A DNA stretch of 12,003 nt, taken from the NCBI GenBank assembly GCA_900543345.1, contig UQRJ01000059.1, positions 1 to 12,003 of the forward strand, written 5' to 3'. The stretch comes from an uncultured Sporolactobacillus sp. (GTDB taxonomy: Bacteria; Bacillota; Bacilli; Bacillales; Sporolactobacillaceae). Numbering within the stretch: the first letter of the stretch is position 1; each line of letters begins with the position of its first letter. Below the pieces are notes generated by a model. The model was not told the DNA's origin and did no database searches. It saw only the letters and a program-made list of their open reading frames with translations. Position numbers and translations under genes: made by a program. This document shows positions 6,146 through 12,003 of the stretch, in pieces.

Positions 6146-7243
6146 TCAGTGAATGATTTGCAACTTTTTCGGATAATGGGTCAGTGTCATTGGACCATCC
6201 GGACCGAGATAGACGTCGTCTTCAATACGGACGCCGCCGACACCGGGTACGTAGATACCGGGTTCGATAGTAAAGACCATGCCGACTTCCAGTTGCCGAT
6301 TATTGTCGGCACTCATCGACGGTTCTTCGTGTTCGCCGAGTCCGAGCCCGTGGCCGACCCGATGCGTAAAAAATTCCCCGTATCCGCTGTCGGTGATAAT
6401 TTTCCTTGCGACGCCGTCCAGATCGCCAATCCGCATTCCCTCATGAACGGATTTAATCGCTTCTATATTGGCTTTCAGCGCAGTCGCATATATTTTCCGC
6501 TGCTCGTCTGATACATATTTGTAACCGACGGTCCGGGTGATATCGGAGCAGTAGCCGTCGATGACAACGCCGAGATCAAGCAGGACGAAATCGCCTTCCT
6601 TGATCTGCCGCGTGCCGGGAACGCCGTGGGGTGCGGCGCTGTTTTCCCCGGTCAGCACCATTGTCTCGAAAGCCATTTCTGAATAACCGTGTTTGGCCAG
6701 TTCATGTTCGATTTCGGCAATAATCGCCAGTTCCGTTCGACCTTTTTTGATCGCTTCCACACCGAGTCCGACGGCATAGTCGGCAATTTGGCCCGCTTGC
6801 TTCATCGCCGCCAGCTCTGTTGCGTCTTTGACCCGGCGCATTGCCGACAGAAGTGGTTCAATGGAAACAAACGAGGCGTCCGGATACATTGTCTTGAGCG
6901 CGATCGTTTTCTGATATGGCAGCGTACTCGGCTCGATGGCGATCGGCCCCGAGAGAATCGACCTTTTTTTCAATTCGCGGTTGACAAATGTCCATGGATT
7001 CTGATCATCACGATAACCGACAATCACCCGATTGAAGGCGGACGCTTTTGCTTTCGCGACTTCCAGTTCGGGACAGAGTAAAAAAGGATCGGCTTCCGGA
7101 AAAACAAACAGGCCGAGAAACCGTTCGTGCGGATTGCATTTGAAACCGGTCAAATAGAATACGTTGGTCGGATCGGCAATGAATGCCAAAGTATTGCCGC
7201 CGTCCTGAAGCCATGTTGCGACTTTATCGATTTTTTCGCTCAA
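6146..7243 (-). CDS. pepQ: M24B Xaa-Pro dipeptidase (PepQ-like)
   Basis: A metallopeptidase of 365 residues that cleaves Xaa-Pro dipeptides or N-terminal Xaa-Pro bonds in the cytoplasm. The N-terminal creatinase-like domain (about 1-125) has FIADPTNVFYLTGF; the pita-bread domain follows. The five metal ligands of M24 are in place: D223 and D234 (LLDLGVVIDGYCSDITRT), H298 (RVGHGLGLGEHEEPS), E327 (FTIEPGIYVPG) and E341 (VRIEDDVYL). The gene is on the - strand between the ackA unit and ytkL, divergent from ytkL. The start is chosen as TTG at 7243-7241 since GGAG (complement of 7252-7255) stands eight bases upstream; the GTG at 7252 abuts that site. Listeria is remembered to have an Xaa-Pro dipeptidase gene next to its ytkL homologue, which fits; exact specificity (PepQ or aminopeptidase) cannot be settled by eye. 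Confidence 0.93.
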   Translation of the reverse strand: MSEKIDKVATWLQDGGNTLAFIADPTNVFYLTGFKCNPHERFLGLFVFPEADPFLLCPELEVAKAKASAFNRVIVGYRDDQNPWTFVNRELKKRSILSGPIAIEPSTLPYQKTIALKTMYPDASFVSIEPLLSAMRRVKDATELAAMKQAGQIADYAVGLGVEAIKKGRTELAIIAEIEHELAKHGYSEMAFETMVLTGENSAAPHGVPGTRQIKEGDFVLLDLGVVIDGYCSDITRTVGYKYVSDEQRKIYATALKANIEAIKSVHEGMRIGDLDGVARKIITDSGYGEFFTHRVGHGLGLGEHEEPSMSADNNRQLEVGMVFTIEPGIYVPGVGGVRIEDDVYLGPDGPMTLTHYPKKLQIIH

Positions 7244-7251
7244 GGGGGTCA

Positions 7252-7255
7252 CTCC
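7252..7255 (-). promoter_or_regulatory. Shine-Dalgarno site setting the pepQ start
   Basis: The - strand reads GGAG here, followed by eight bases and TTG (7243-7241). It overlaps the GTG at 7252, arguing against that longer start. Confidence 0.7.
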
Positions 7256-7328
7256 AATGAAATCTATATTACTATTAATTTATCACAAACCGAGTAAGGG
7301 TGGGTAGGATCATCCGGACAGTCCCCGA

Positions 7329-7371
7329 ATGGATCCGTCCATGGGTACGATGATGCGCTCTAGTGTATAAT
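7329..7371 (+). promoter_or_regulatory. Promoter region of ytkL-ytoI-nrnA
   Basis: A consensus -10 TATAAT lies at 7366-7371, 37 bases before the ytkL start. The -35 is poor (TGGGTA at 7342-7347, spacing 18). A dyad, ATGGA-TCCG-TCCAT (7329-7342), overlaps the -35 and could be an operator for a factor that compensates or blocks it. Confidence 0.6.
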
Positions 7372-7407
7372 GTAACTGTTATCATCTATCAAGGAGGAGA
7401 CACATAG

Positions 7408-8091
7408 ATGCGGATCACTTATATCGGGCATTCGACGGTGTTGATTGAAACCGGAACGGCACATTTGCTGATCGATCCGTTTATTTCCGCCAATTCACAG
7501 GCTGGTCTGTCGGTCGATGAATTGCCGAAGATCGACGCCATATTGCTGACACACGGACATGGCGATCACACGCTCGATACGGAGCAAATCGCCAAGCGAG
7601 ACGGGTCGCTTGTGATTGCCATAGCGGAACTGGCTACTTACTATGCCTGGAAAGGATTGAAAACGCACGGCATGTCGATCGGCGGTTCGTATCGTTTTCC
7701 GTTCGGTCGTGTCAAACTGACTCAGGCATTTCATGGGTCGAGTGTGACGGAGCAAAATCGGCAACGGATCGTCTATACCGGAATGCCGGCGGGATTGCTG
7801 CTGTTTCTGGAAGGGAAAACAATCTATCATGCCGGCGACACGGCATTGTATTCCGACATGAAATTAATCGGCGCACAGAATCCGCCCGATCTGGCGTTTC
7901 TTCCGATCGGCGACAACTTTACGATGGGGCCCGACGATGCGTTAATTGCGGCGAAGTGGGTTAAGGCCCAGATGGTTGTGCCGATTCACTACAACACATT
8001 TCCGGCCATTCGCCAGGATCCCAAGGCATTTGTTGCCCGACTTGGCGGCAAAGGGCAGCTGCTTGCTCCAGGTGAAAGCCTGGATTTGTAA
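7408..8091 (+). CDS. ytkL: YtkL, UPF0173 metallo-beta-lactamase-fold hydrolase
   Basis: A 227-residue metal-dependent hydrolase of the UPF0173 family; its substrate is not established. The metallo-beta-lactamase ligand set is complete: HGHGDH in AILLTHGHGDHTLD (about residues 50-60), His in QAFHGSS (about 110), Asp in YHAGDTALY (about 145) and the terminal His in VVPIHYNTFP (about 195). Size and motifs match B. subtilis YtkL over the full length, starting MRITYIGHSTVLIETG. It has an excellent ribosome site, AAGGAGG (7391-7397), and is the first gene of a + strand unit with ytoI 23 bases downstream. Nothing is missing. Confidence 0.96.
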   Translation: MRITYIGHSTVLIETGTAHLLIDPFISANSQAGLSVDELPKIDAILLTHGHGDHTLDTEQIAKRDGSLVIAIAELATYYAWKGLKTHGMSIGGSYRFPFGRVKLTQAFHGSSVTEQNRQRIVYTGMPAGLLLFLEGKTIYHAGDTALYSDMKLIGAQNPPDLAFLPIGDNFTMGPDDALIAAKWVKAQMVVPIHYNTFPAIRQDPKAFVARLGGKGQLLAPGESLDL

Positions 8092-8101
8092 TCAAGCCGG
8101 T

Positions 8102-8106
8102 GGAGG
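8102..8106 (+). promoter_or_regulatory. Shine-Dalgarno site setting the ytoI start
   Basis: GGAGG ends eight bases before TTG 8115. The GTG at 8100 overlaps this site and has no ribosome site of its own, so it is rejected as start. Confidence 0.88.
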
Positions 8107-8114
8107 CGGATGAG

Positions 8115-9428
8115 TTGGCAACGAAACATGAGCAGATTATCAACTATATAGAAGATCTCGACGTCGGTACCCGCATCTCCGTCCGTCAGACGGCGAAAAC
8201 GATCGGCGTCAGTGAGGGGACGGCCTACCGCGCGATTAAAGATGCGGAGACGCAGGGCCTGGTCAGCACGATCGAACGGGTGGGTACCGTGCGGATTGAA
8301 AAAAAACGTAAACACAACTTGGAAAAGCTGACTTTTGAGTCGGTCGTGAAAATCGTCGACGGCCAAGTGCTCGGCGGACGCGAGGGACTGTCCAAAACAT
8401 TGCATCGGTTTGTGATCGGGGCGATGGAAGTCGGGGCGATGAAACGCTATATCGGCCCCAACGATCTGATGATTTCCGGAAACCGCGACGACGTGCATCG
8501 TTATGCGCTGAGCCAGGGGGCGGCGGTATTGATCACCGGCGGATTCGATACGACCGATGAAATCAAACAACTGGCAAACCATGCCGAACTGCCGCTTATT
8601 TCGACTTCCTACGATACCTTTACCGTCGCGACGAAGATTAATCGGGCGATTTATGATCAATTAATCAAGAAGGAAATTGTTCATGTTTCCGATATTTTGA
8701 TTCCGGTGCCCGAAACAAACTTCTTGTTTGCCGACGATACGCGGGAAAAATGGCATGAATTGAACCGGGCCACGGCGCACAGCCGTTTTCCGGTCGTCGA
8801 CCGACAAATGAAAGTCCAGGGCATCGTCACAATGAAGGATGTCATGGATCGACCCGCTGCCCGGCTGATCGGCGACGTCATGACGGCCGATCCGATTGTG
8901 GTCAATCCGGCAACCTCCGTTGCGGCGGCCGCACATCGCATGATTTGGGAAGGAATCGAATGTCTGCCGGTAATCGACGGCGGCCGTCATTTGCTCGGCC
9001 TGATTACGCGACGGGATGTGCTGAAGGCATTGCAGATGATTCAGCAACAACCGCAGATGGGGGAGACAATCGAGGACGTTGTATCGGCCGGAATGGCCGA
9101 CGCTGCGAATGAAAGCGGACCGGCGTTCAAGCTCGCCGTTTCGCCGCAGATGACGGATTATCTCGGCTTTATGTCCTATGGAATCATGGTGTCGATGTTC
9201 ACTATTGTCAGCCGGCGCGTGCTCAATCGAGCGAAGCGAGGGGATCTGGTGGTCGATAATCTCTCTGTTTATTTTTTAAAACCGGTGCAGATAGAGCAGA
9301 TTATCACGATCGTACCGAAAATTCTCGAAATTACGCGCCGCAATGGTAAACTGGATATTGAATGGTTTGTCGACGGGCAATTGTGCGGTAAAGCACTGTT
9401 GACCGCTCAGTTTATCGATCGGTTCTGA
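8115..9428 (+). CDS. ytoI: YtoI, HTH-DRTGG-CBS-hotdog regulator
   Basis: A 437-residue four-part protein, close to the size of B. subtilis YtoI; its role is unknown, but the layout is that of a nucleotide-sensing regulator. The order is a winged-helix DNA-binding region (about 1-65; RISVRQTAKTIGVSEGTAYRAIKDAETQGLV spans recognition helix), a DRTGG domain (about 75-185; VLGGREGLSKTLHRFVIGAM and LMISGNRDDV, VLITGGF), two CBS repeats (about 190-310; SRFPVVDRQMKVQGIVTMKDV and CLPVIDGGRHLLGLITRRDVL), which in other proteins bind adenosyl nucleotides, and a thioesterase-like hotdog domain (about 320-437; SPQMTDYLGFMSYGIMVSMF). Start at TTG gives MATKHEQIINYIE, the N-terminus expected in the family. 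nrnA follows 40 bases later; the ytpI gene that lies between them in Bacillus is missing. Confidence 0.94.
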   Translation: MATKHEQIINYIEDLDVGTRISVRQTAKTIGVSEGTAYRAIKDAETQGLVSTIERVGTVRIEKKRKHNLEKLTFESVVKIVDGQVLGGREGLSKTLHRFVIGAMEVGAMKRYIGPNDLMISGNRDDVHRYALSQGAAVLITGGFDTTDEIKQLANHAELPLISTSYDTFTVATKINRAIYDQLIKKEIVHVSDILIPVPETNFLFADDTREKWHELNRATAHSRFPVVDRQMKVQGIVTMKDVMDRPAARLIGDVMTADPIVVNPATSVAAAAHRMIWEGIECLPVIDGGRHLLGLITRRDVLKALQMIQQQPQMGETIEDVVSAGMADAANESGPAFKLAVSPQMTDYLGFMSYGIMVSMFTIVSRRVLNRAKRGDLVVDNLSVYFLKPVQIEQIITIVPKILEITRRNGKLDIEWFVDGQLCGKALLTAQFIDRF

Positions 9429-9468
9429 AAGACGGTCGGTTCAATGCCAGAAACGGAGGCTTTCTGTG

Positions 9469-10404
9469 ATGGAACAAATTCTGCAGCAAATCAGGCGGTA
9501 CCATACAATTATCATTCATCGCCATGTCCGTCCCGATCCCGACGCACTCGGCTCTCAGGGCGGACTGGCTTTGCTGATCCGCGATAATTTTCCCGATAAA
9601 CAGGTCTATGTCGTCGGAGAGGAAACAGACGATCTGCGTTTTCTCATCCGGATGGATGATATTCCGGATACTGCCTATCGGGGGGCGCTTGTCGTCGTTT
9701 GCGATACGGCTAATCGGGACAGGATCTCCGACAAACGTTACGTGAATGGGGCGGCGTTGATTAAAATCGATCATCATCCGCCGGTCGATCCGTATGGCGA
9801 CCCCGCCTGGATCGATATCTCCGCCAGTTCGACAAGCGAAATGATTACGGCTTTTTATCGCCGGCATTCCGAACTGACGATGAGCAATGAGGCGGCAAGG
9901 CTGCTGTTTGCCGGCATTGTCGGCGATACCGGGCGCTTTCAGTTCAGCAATGTCACCGATAAAACTTTCCAGGCGGCTGCCCAGCTGGTTCGCCGGCCAT
10001 TCGATCGTCAGGCGTTTTTCGACCGACTGTACGCCCGCAAGCTTAATCTGGTGCGGTTGAATGGTTACGTCCTCCAGCATTTCACGTTGACCGACGAAGG
10101 TGTCGGTTTTATCAAACTATCGCTTGATCTGATCCGCAAGTTTCATCTTGAGTCTGCGGACGCATCACTGTTGGTCAATTGTTTTTCTTGCACCGAAGGT
10201 TTGAGAGCATGGGTGCTTTTCTCTGAGGAGGAGGGGCAGATTCGTGCCCGCATTCGTTCGAAGGGTCCGGTGATCAATGAATTAGCTGCTCATTTTCACG
10301 GCGGCGGCCATCCGCTGGCTTCCGGCGCGACCGTCTACAGCTGGGAAGAAGCGGACCGGCTGATCGACGAATTACGTGTCGCCTGCCGGTCTTCGAAGGG
10401 ATGA
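9469..10404 (+). CDS. nrnA: NrnA, bifunctional oligoribonuclease / pAp phosphatase
   Basis: NrnA is a cytoplasmic DHH-DHHA1 phosphoesterase that degrades RNA fragments of two to five nucleotides, including pApA, and dephosphorylates 3'-phosphoadenosine-5'-phosphate from sulfur assimilation. This copy has 311 residues (B. subtilis 313). DHH-domain motifs are IIIHRHVRPDPDALGSQ (about 14-30), VVVCDTANRDRISD, IKIDHHPPVDPYGD with the name-giving DHH, and GIVGDTGRFQFSNV; the DHHA1 RNA-binding domain ends in FHGGGHPLASGATV. All manganese ligands seem present. ATG 9469 is chosen over GTG 9466 because GGAGG at 9455-9459 is nine bases upstream of ATG. It ends three bases from the convergent ytrI stop, with no terminator visible between the two. 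Confidence 0.96.
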   Translation: MEQILQQIRRYHTIIIHRHVRPDPDALGSQGGLALLIRDNFPDKQVYVVGEETDDLRFLIRMDDIPDTAYRGALVVVCDTANRDRISDKRYVNGAALIKIDHHPPVDPYGDPAWIDISASSTSEMITAFYRRHSELTMSNEAARLLFAGIVGDTGRFQFSNVTDKTFQAAAQLVRRPFDRQAFFDRLYARKLNLVRLNGYVLQHFTLTDEGVGFIKLSLDLIRKFHLESADASLLVNCFSCTEGLRAWVLFSEEEGQIRARIRSKGPVINELAAHFHGGGHPLASGATVYSWEEADRLIDELRVACRSSKG

Positions 10405-10407
10405 ACC

Positions 10408-10911
10408 TTATCTGCTGTTGTCTTTTTTAGAAATAATTGTCAAATCGATAGCCATATGCGAATCGACAACAATGCTCCGGACTTTAAAGTGATAAGTGAT
10501 CTCGGCATAAATGAACGGCTTTTTTTCGATGACTTTGACGATCAGCTCACGATTGTCGGAAACGGAAGATAGATTTTGTCCGATCAGCGGACGCAATTCT
10601 GCTTTTACGGAATGTGTCAGTTCGGTACGCGTGGCGCGGTCCGGTGCCTTACCGAAAATCGCGATCGTTATTTCCTGTACCGTTCGCTTTTTTTCGAGTT
10701 CCCGATTTTTTCGATCTTCCGCACGAATCAGGGCCCGGCGTTCTTCTTTAAGGAGATGGGTTTCCGCCTGCAACTGCCTGATTTGGTTGATCCGACGTTC
10801 TTGAGACGCACCGTCAAGCAGCAGGAAGAAGGCGAAGCCCAGTAATATGCCGATGACGCATCCGGCAAGAAGCCGCTGGTTTTCCGCCGGCCGACCGCTC
10901 GGCAATTTCAT
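10408..10911 (-). CDS. ytrI: YtrI, sporulation membrane protein
   Basis: A 167-residue protein, the same length as B. subtilis YtrI, which is required for fully resistant spores. It has a short cytoplasmic N-terminus (MKLPSGRPAENQ), one membrane helix (LLAGCVIGILLGFAFFLLLDG, about 15-36), a charged coiled coil (about 37-75; QERRINQIRQLQAETHLLKE), and a beta-rich C-terminal domain (KAELRPLIGQNLSSVSDN and AEITYHFKVRSIVVD). The start ATG overlaps the ytrH stop (ATGA). AGAAGG abuts this ATG with no spacer, so translation is probably coupled to ytrH; a TTG two codons downstream is better spaced and remains possible. A longer open frame on this strand continues to 11934 but is only a chance extension through ytrH and dnaE in other frames. 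Confidence 0.92.
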   Translation of the reverse strand: MKLPSGRPAENQRLLAGCVIGILLGFAFFLLLDGASQERRINQIRQLQAETHLLKEERRALIRAEDRKNRELEKKRTVQEITIAIFGKAPDRATRTELTHSVKAELRPLIGQNLSSVSDNRELIVKVIEKKPFIYAEITYHFKVRSIVVDSHMAIDLTIISKKDNSR

Positions 10912-11234
10912 CCTTCTACTTGCGTCAGCCAGCGGATGATCAGTCCGGCGGAGTGGGCGCCGGCCATGGCGCAGATGATTAGCAGAATTTGTCGGCCCAC
11001 TTCCGAAAGGCTGCCGCTCAGGACGCCGCGCTCCAGGTTCTCGATGGTGTCGAACGTGCCGCCGATAGCGGTAACGACGGCCCAGATGCGCATCGTCGCG
11101 GCCAGCCGGTTCATTTCGGAAAAAACCGGCTGACCGGCAAAATAAGCGCCGATGCCGCCGACGATACATCCGCCGATAATGACGCCGAAGGCAATGCTGA
11201 AGTTCATAATAGCGGTTGAAAAAAAGGTACGCAC
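10908..11234 (-). CDS. ytrH: YtrH, sporulation membrane protein
   Basis: A small integral membrane protein (108 residues from the chosen start) of the YtrH family, a mother-cell sporulation protein encoded with ytrI in Bacillus. It has a glycine-rich membrane helix (FSIAFGVIIGGCIVGGIGAYF), a middle conserved region (MRIWAVVTAIGGTFDTIENLERG), and a second helix (LLIICAMAGAHSAGLIIRWL). Two starts compete: ATG at 11252, with GGGAAG only three bases before it, and GTG at 11234, with GGGGAGG nine bases before it. The GTG is chosen; the sigma-E-like promoter at 11268-11296 would put the transcript start too near the ATG. The gene is divergent from dnaE, as in B. subtilis. Confidence 0.92.
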   Translation of the reverse strand: MRTFFSTAIMNFSIAFGVIIGGCIVGGIGAYFAGQPVFSEMNRLAATMRIWAVVTAIGGTFDTIENLERGVLSGSLSEVGRQILLIICAMAGAHSAGLIIRWLTQVEG

Positions 11235-11243
11235 GTTTCGATG

Positions 11244-11250
11244 CCTCCCC
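11244..11250 (-). promoter_or_regulatory. Shine-Dalgarno site favouring the GTG start of ytrH
   Basis: The - strand reads GGGGAGG, nine bases before GTG (11234-11232). The upstream ATG at 11252 overlaps the beginning of this site. Confidence 0.7.
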
Positions 11251-11267
11251 ATTGTCTTCCCAGTTGC

Positions 11268-11296
11268 AGCATATGGTCGTCCACGCCGGATTATGC
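11268..11296 (-). promoter_or_regulatory. Sigma-E-like promoter of ytrH-ytrI
   Basis: On the - strand, GCATAAT (11296-11290) matches the sigma-E -35 consensus KMATATT at six of seven positions, and CATATGCT (11275-11268) matches the -10 CATACAMT at six of eight, with a 14-base spacer. ytrHI are sigma-E genes in B. subtilis. This is by-eye matching, yet box order, spacing and gene fit. Confidence 0.55.
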
Positions 11297-11304
11297 CGCT
11301 TTTT

Positions 11305-11310
11305 TATGAT
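11305..11310 (+). promoter_or_regulatory. Possible -10 box for dnaE
   Basis: TATGAT matches TATAAT at five of six, 31 bases before the dnaE ATG. No good -35 is seen 16-18 bases upstream, so it is weak. Confidence 0.3.
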
Positions 11311-11340
11311 ACCGACAGGATGAAAGAGGATGATTGAGCG

Positions 11341-11978
11341 ATGGCCTATGTCCATCTGCACGTTTACAGTGAATATAGCCTGCTGCGCAGTACATGCCGC
11401 GTCGAGGCACTGGCCGCGCGTGCGCGCCGGGAAGGACAGTCGGCACTGGCACTGACCGACCGGAATGCAATGTACGGCGTAATTCCCTTTTATAATGCCT
11501 GCATGAAGGAAGGCATCCGTCCGATTATCGGCATGGAACTGTCCGTCGGCGAAAAAGCAGCAACCGGGCAGAGACAGATCGAGGAAGCTCCCGTGCTTGT
11601 GCTGCTTGCCGAAAATAATGAGGGTTACCGTAATCTGGTAAAGCTGGCTTCCATCGTTCGCAGTCGGAGTGAGCGGGTCGGCCTGGACGATCTGCGCCGG
11701 TTTGCCGCCGGATTGATTGTGCTCTCCGGCGGGCCTGCCGGTGTGCTCGACCGATTGTTTGAAAAGGGGCAGGATGAGGCGGCGCAGCAAACGGCGGAAG
11801 AACTGGCGGCCGCATTTCCAGACAACTTTTACATAGAATATCAACGCCCAAATGGCATCCAAGGCAGTGCGGTCGAAAGAAAAAAACGTCGACTGAGCAA
11901 GCGGCTCGGACTGCCGTCGGTCGCCACCCATCACGTTCGTTATCTGGATCGCGCCGACGCGCGGGCGTGCGCCTGTCT
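11341..11978 (+). CDS. dnaE: DnaE, DNA polymerase III alpha subunit (5' part, PHP domain)
   Basis: This is the N-terminal 212 residues of the DnaE polymerase, which in Bacillus acts beside PolC in lagging-strand synthesis by extending primers. The part present is the PHP domain: VHLHVYSEYSLLRS, LALTDRNAMYGVIPFYNAC, GIRPIIGMELSV, VLLAENNEGYRNLVKLAS, GLIVLSGG and the late LGLPSVATHHVRYLDRADA. The first metal-site pair HxH is kept, but the usual DHG after LALT is DRN, so a proofreading-type metal site is probably incomplete. The ATG has AGAGGA (11325-11330) ten bases upstream. Usual length exceeds 1,000 residues; the rest is lost at the contig edge, where adapter begins at 11979. Divergent from ytrH. 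Confidence 0.96.
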
Positions 11979-12003
11979 CTGTCTCTTATACACATCTGAC
12001 GCT
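11979..12003 (-). other. Nextera Read-1 adapter (Tn5 mosaic end), artefact
   Basis: CTGTCTCTTATACACATCT (11979-11997) is the Tn5 mosaic end in the opposite orientation to that at 16-34, followed by GACGCT, the start of the reverse-complement Read-1 overhang. The genomic sequence ends at 11978 or a few bases before: CTGTCT at 11973-11978 repeats the adapter start, so the exact junction is ambiguous. Confidence 0.98.

Noticed and set aside
10408..11934. 508-residue - strand ORF as one fused protein
   Set aside because: Only the last 167 residues are YtrI; the rest is the antisense of dnaE and an alternative frame of ytrH. The stop/start overlap ATGA at 10908-10911 marks the true gene boundary.
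1..12003. Composite Tn5-like transposon bounded by inverted mosaic ends
   Set aside because: The ends carry the synthetic Nextera Read-1 overhang, lie exactly at the contig limits, and the inside is conserved core genes with no transposase.

Overview
The window is one draft-assembly contig from an endospore-forming, low-temperature-biased-codon Firmicute, most likely in the Bacillales (Bacillaceae or Sporolactobacillaceae-like; my inference). The evidence is its gene content and order: ytfI-ytfJ(gerW), ytxK-ackA, ytkL-ytoI-nrnA and divergent ytrHI/dnaE follow the order known from Bacillus subtilis, and three of these groups are sporulation genes (ytfIJ, ytrH, ytrI). Coding GC looks moderate (roughly half). 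Both contig ends carry Illumina Nextera (Tn5) Read-1 adapter sequence, so bases 1-34 and 11979-12003 are not genomic.

Layout. 35-1151: the 3' part of hisF and a complete hisIE, the end of a histidine operon, closed by a strong 22-bp-stem terminator (1225-1280). 1492-2470: ytfI (DUF2953) and ytfJ/gerW, overlapping, probably closed by a hairpin plus T-tract at 2575-2604. 2605-2943: a gene-free leader with a candidate promoter (2664-2692), a long nested RNA-like fold (2719-2846), a catabolite-responsive element (2910-2926) and the ribosome site of ytxK. B. subtilis carries tpx between ytfJ and ytxK; none is visible here. 2944-6092: ytxK (methyltransferase-like), ackA (acetate kinase) and a family-8 glycosyltransferase on the + strand, meeting the convergent pepQ-like peptidase (6146-7243, - strand) at a shared bidirectional terminator. 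7408-10404: ytkL (metallo-hydrolase), ytoI (HTH-DRTGG-CBS-hotdog) and nrnA (nanoRNase/pAp phosphatase), a + strand operon behind a TATAAT -10 box. 10408-11234: ytrH-ytrI on the - strand with a sigma-E-like promoter, convergent with nrnA at a 3-bp gap. 11341 to the end: the PHP domain of dnaE, cut off by the adapter.

How it fits together. The genes are mostly core metabolism (histidine synthesis, overflow acetate metabolism, nucleotide turnover, replication) mixed with sporulation membrane or spore proteins. Acetate kinase appears to be under carbon catabolite control through the cre box. The most noteworthy non-coding element is the nested inverted-repeat leader of ytxK-ackA, which I do not recognise as a known riboswitch. 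Many starts are non-ATG: five genes are best read from TTG and two from GTG, in each case mostly because of the position of the Shine-Dalgarno sequence.

I see no CRISPR array, tRNA, rRNA, prophage or insertion sequence. I found no clear new multi-gene system here.
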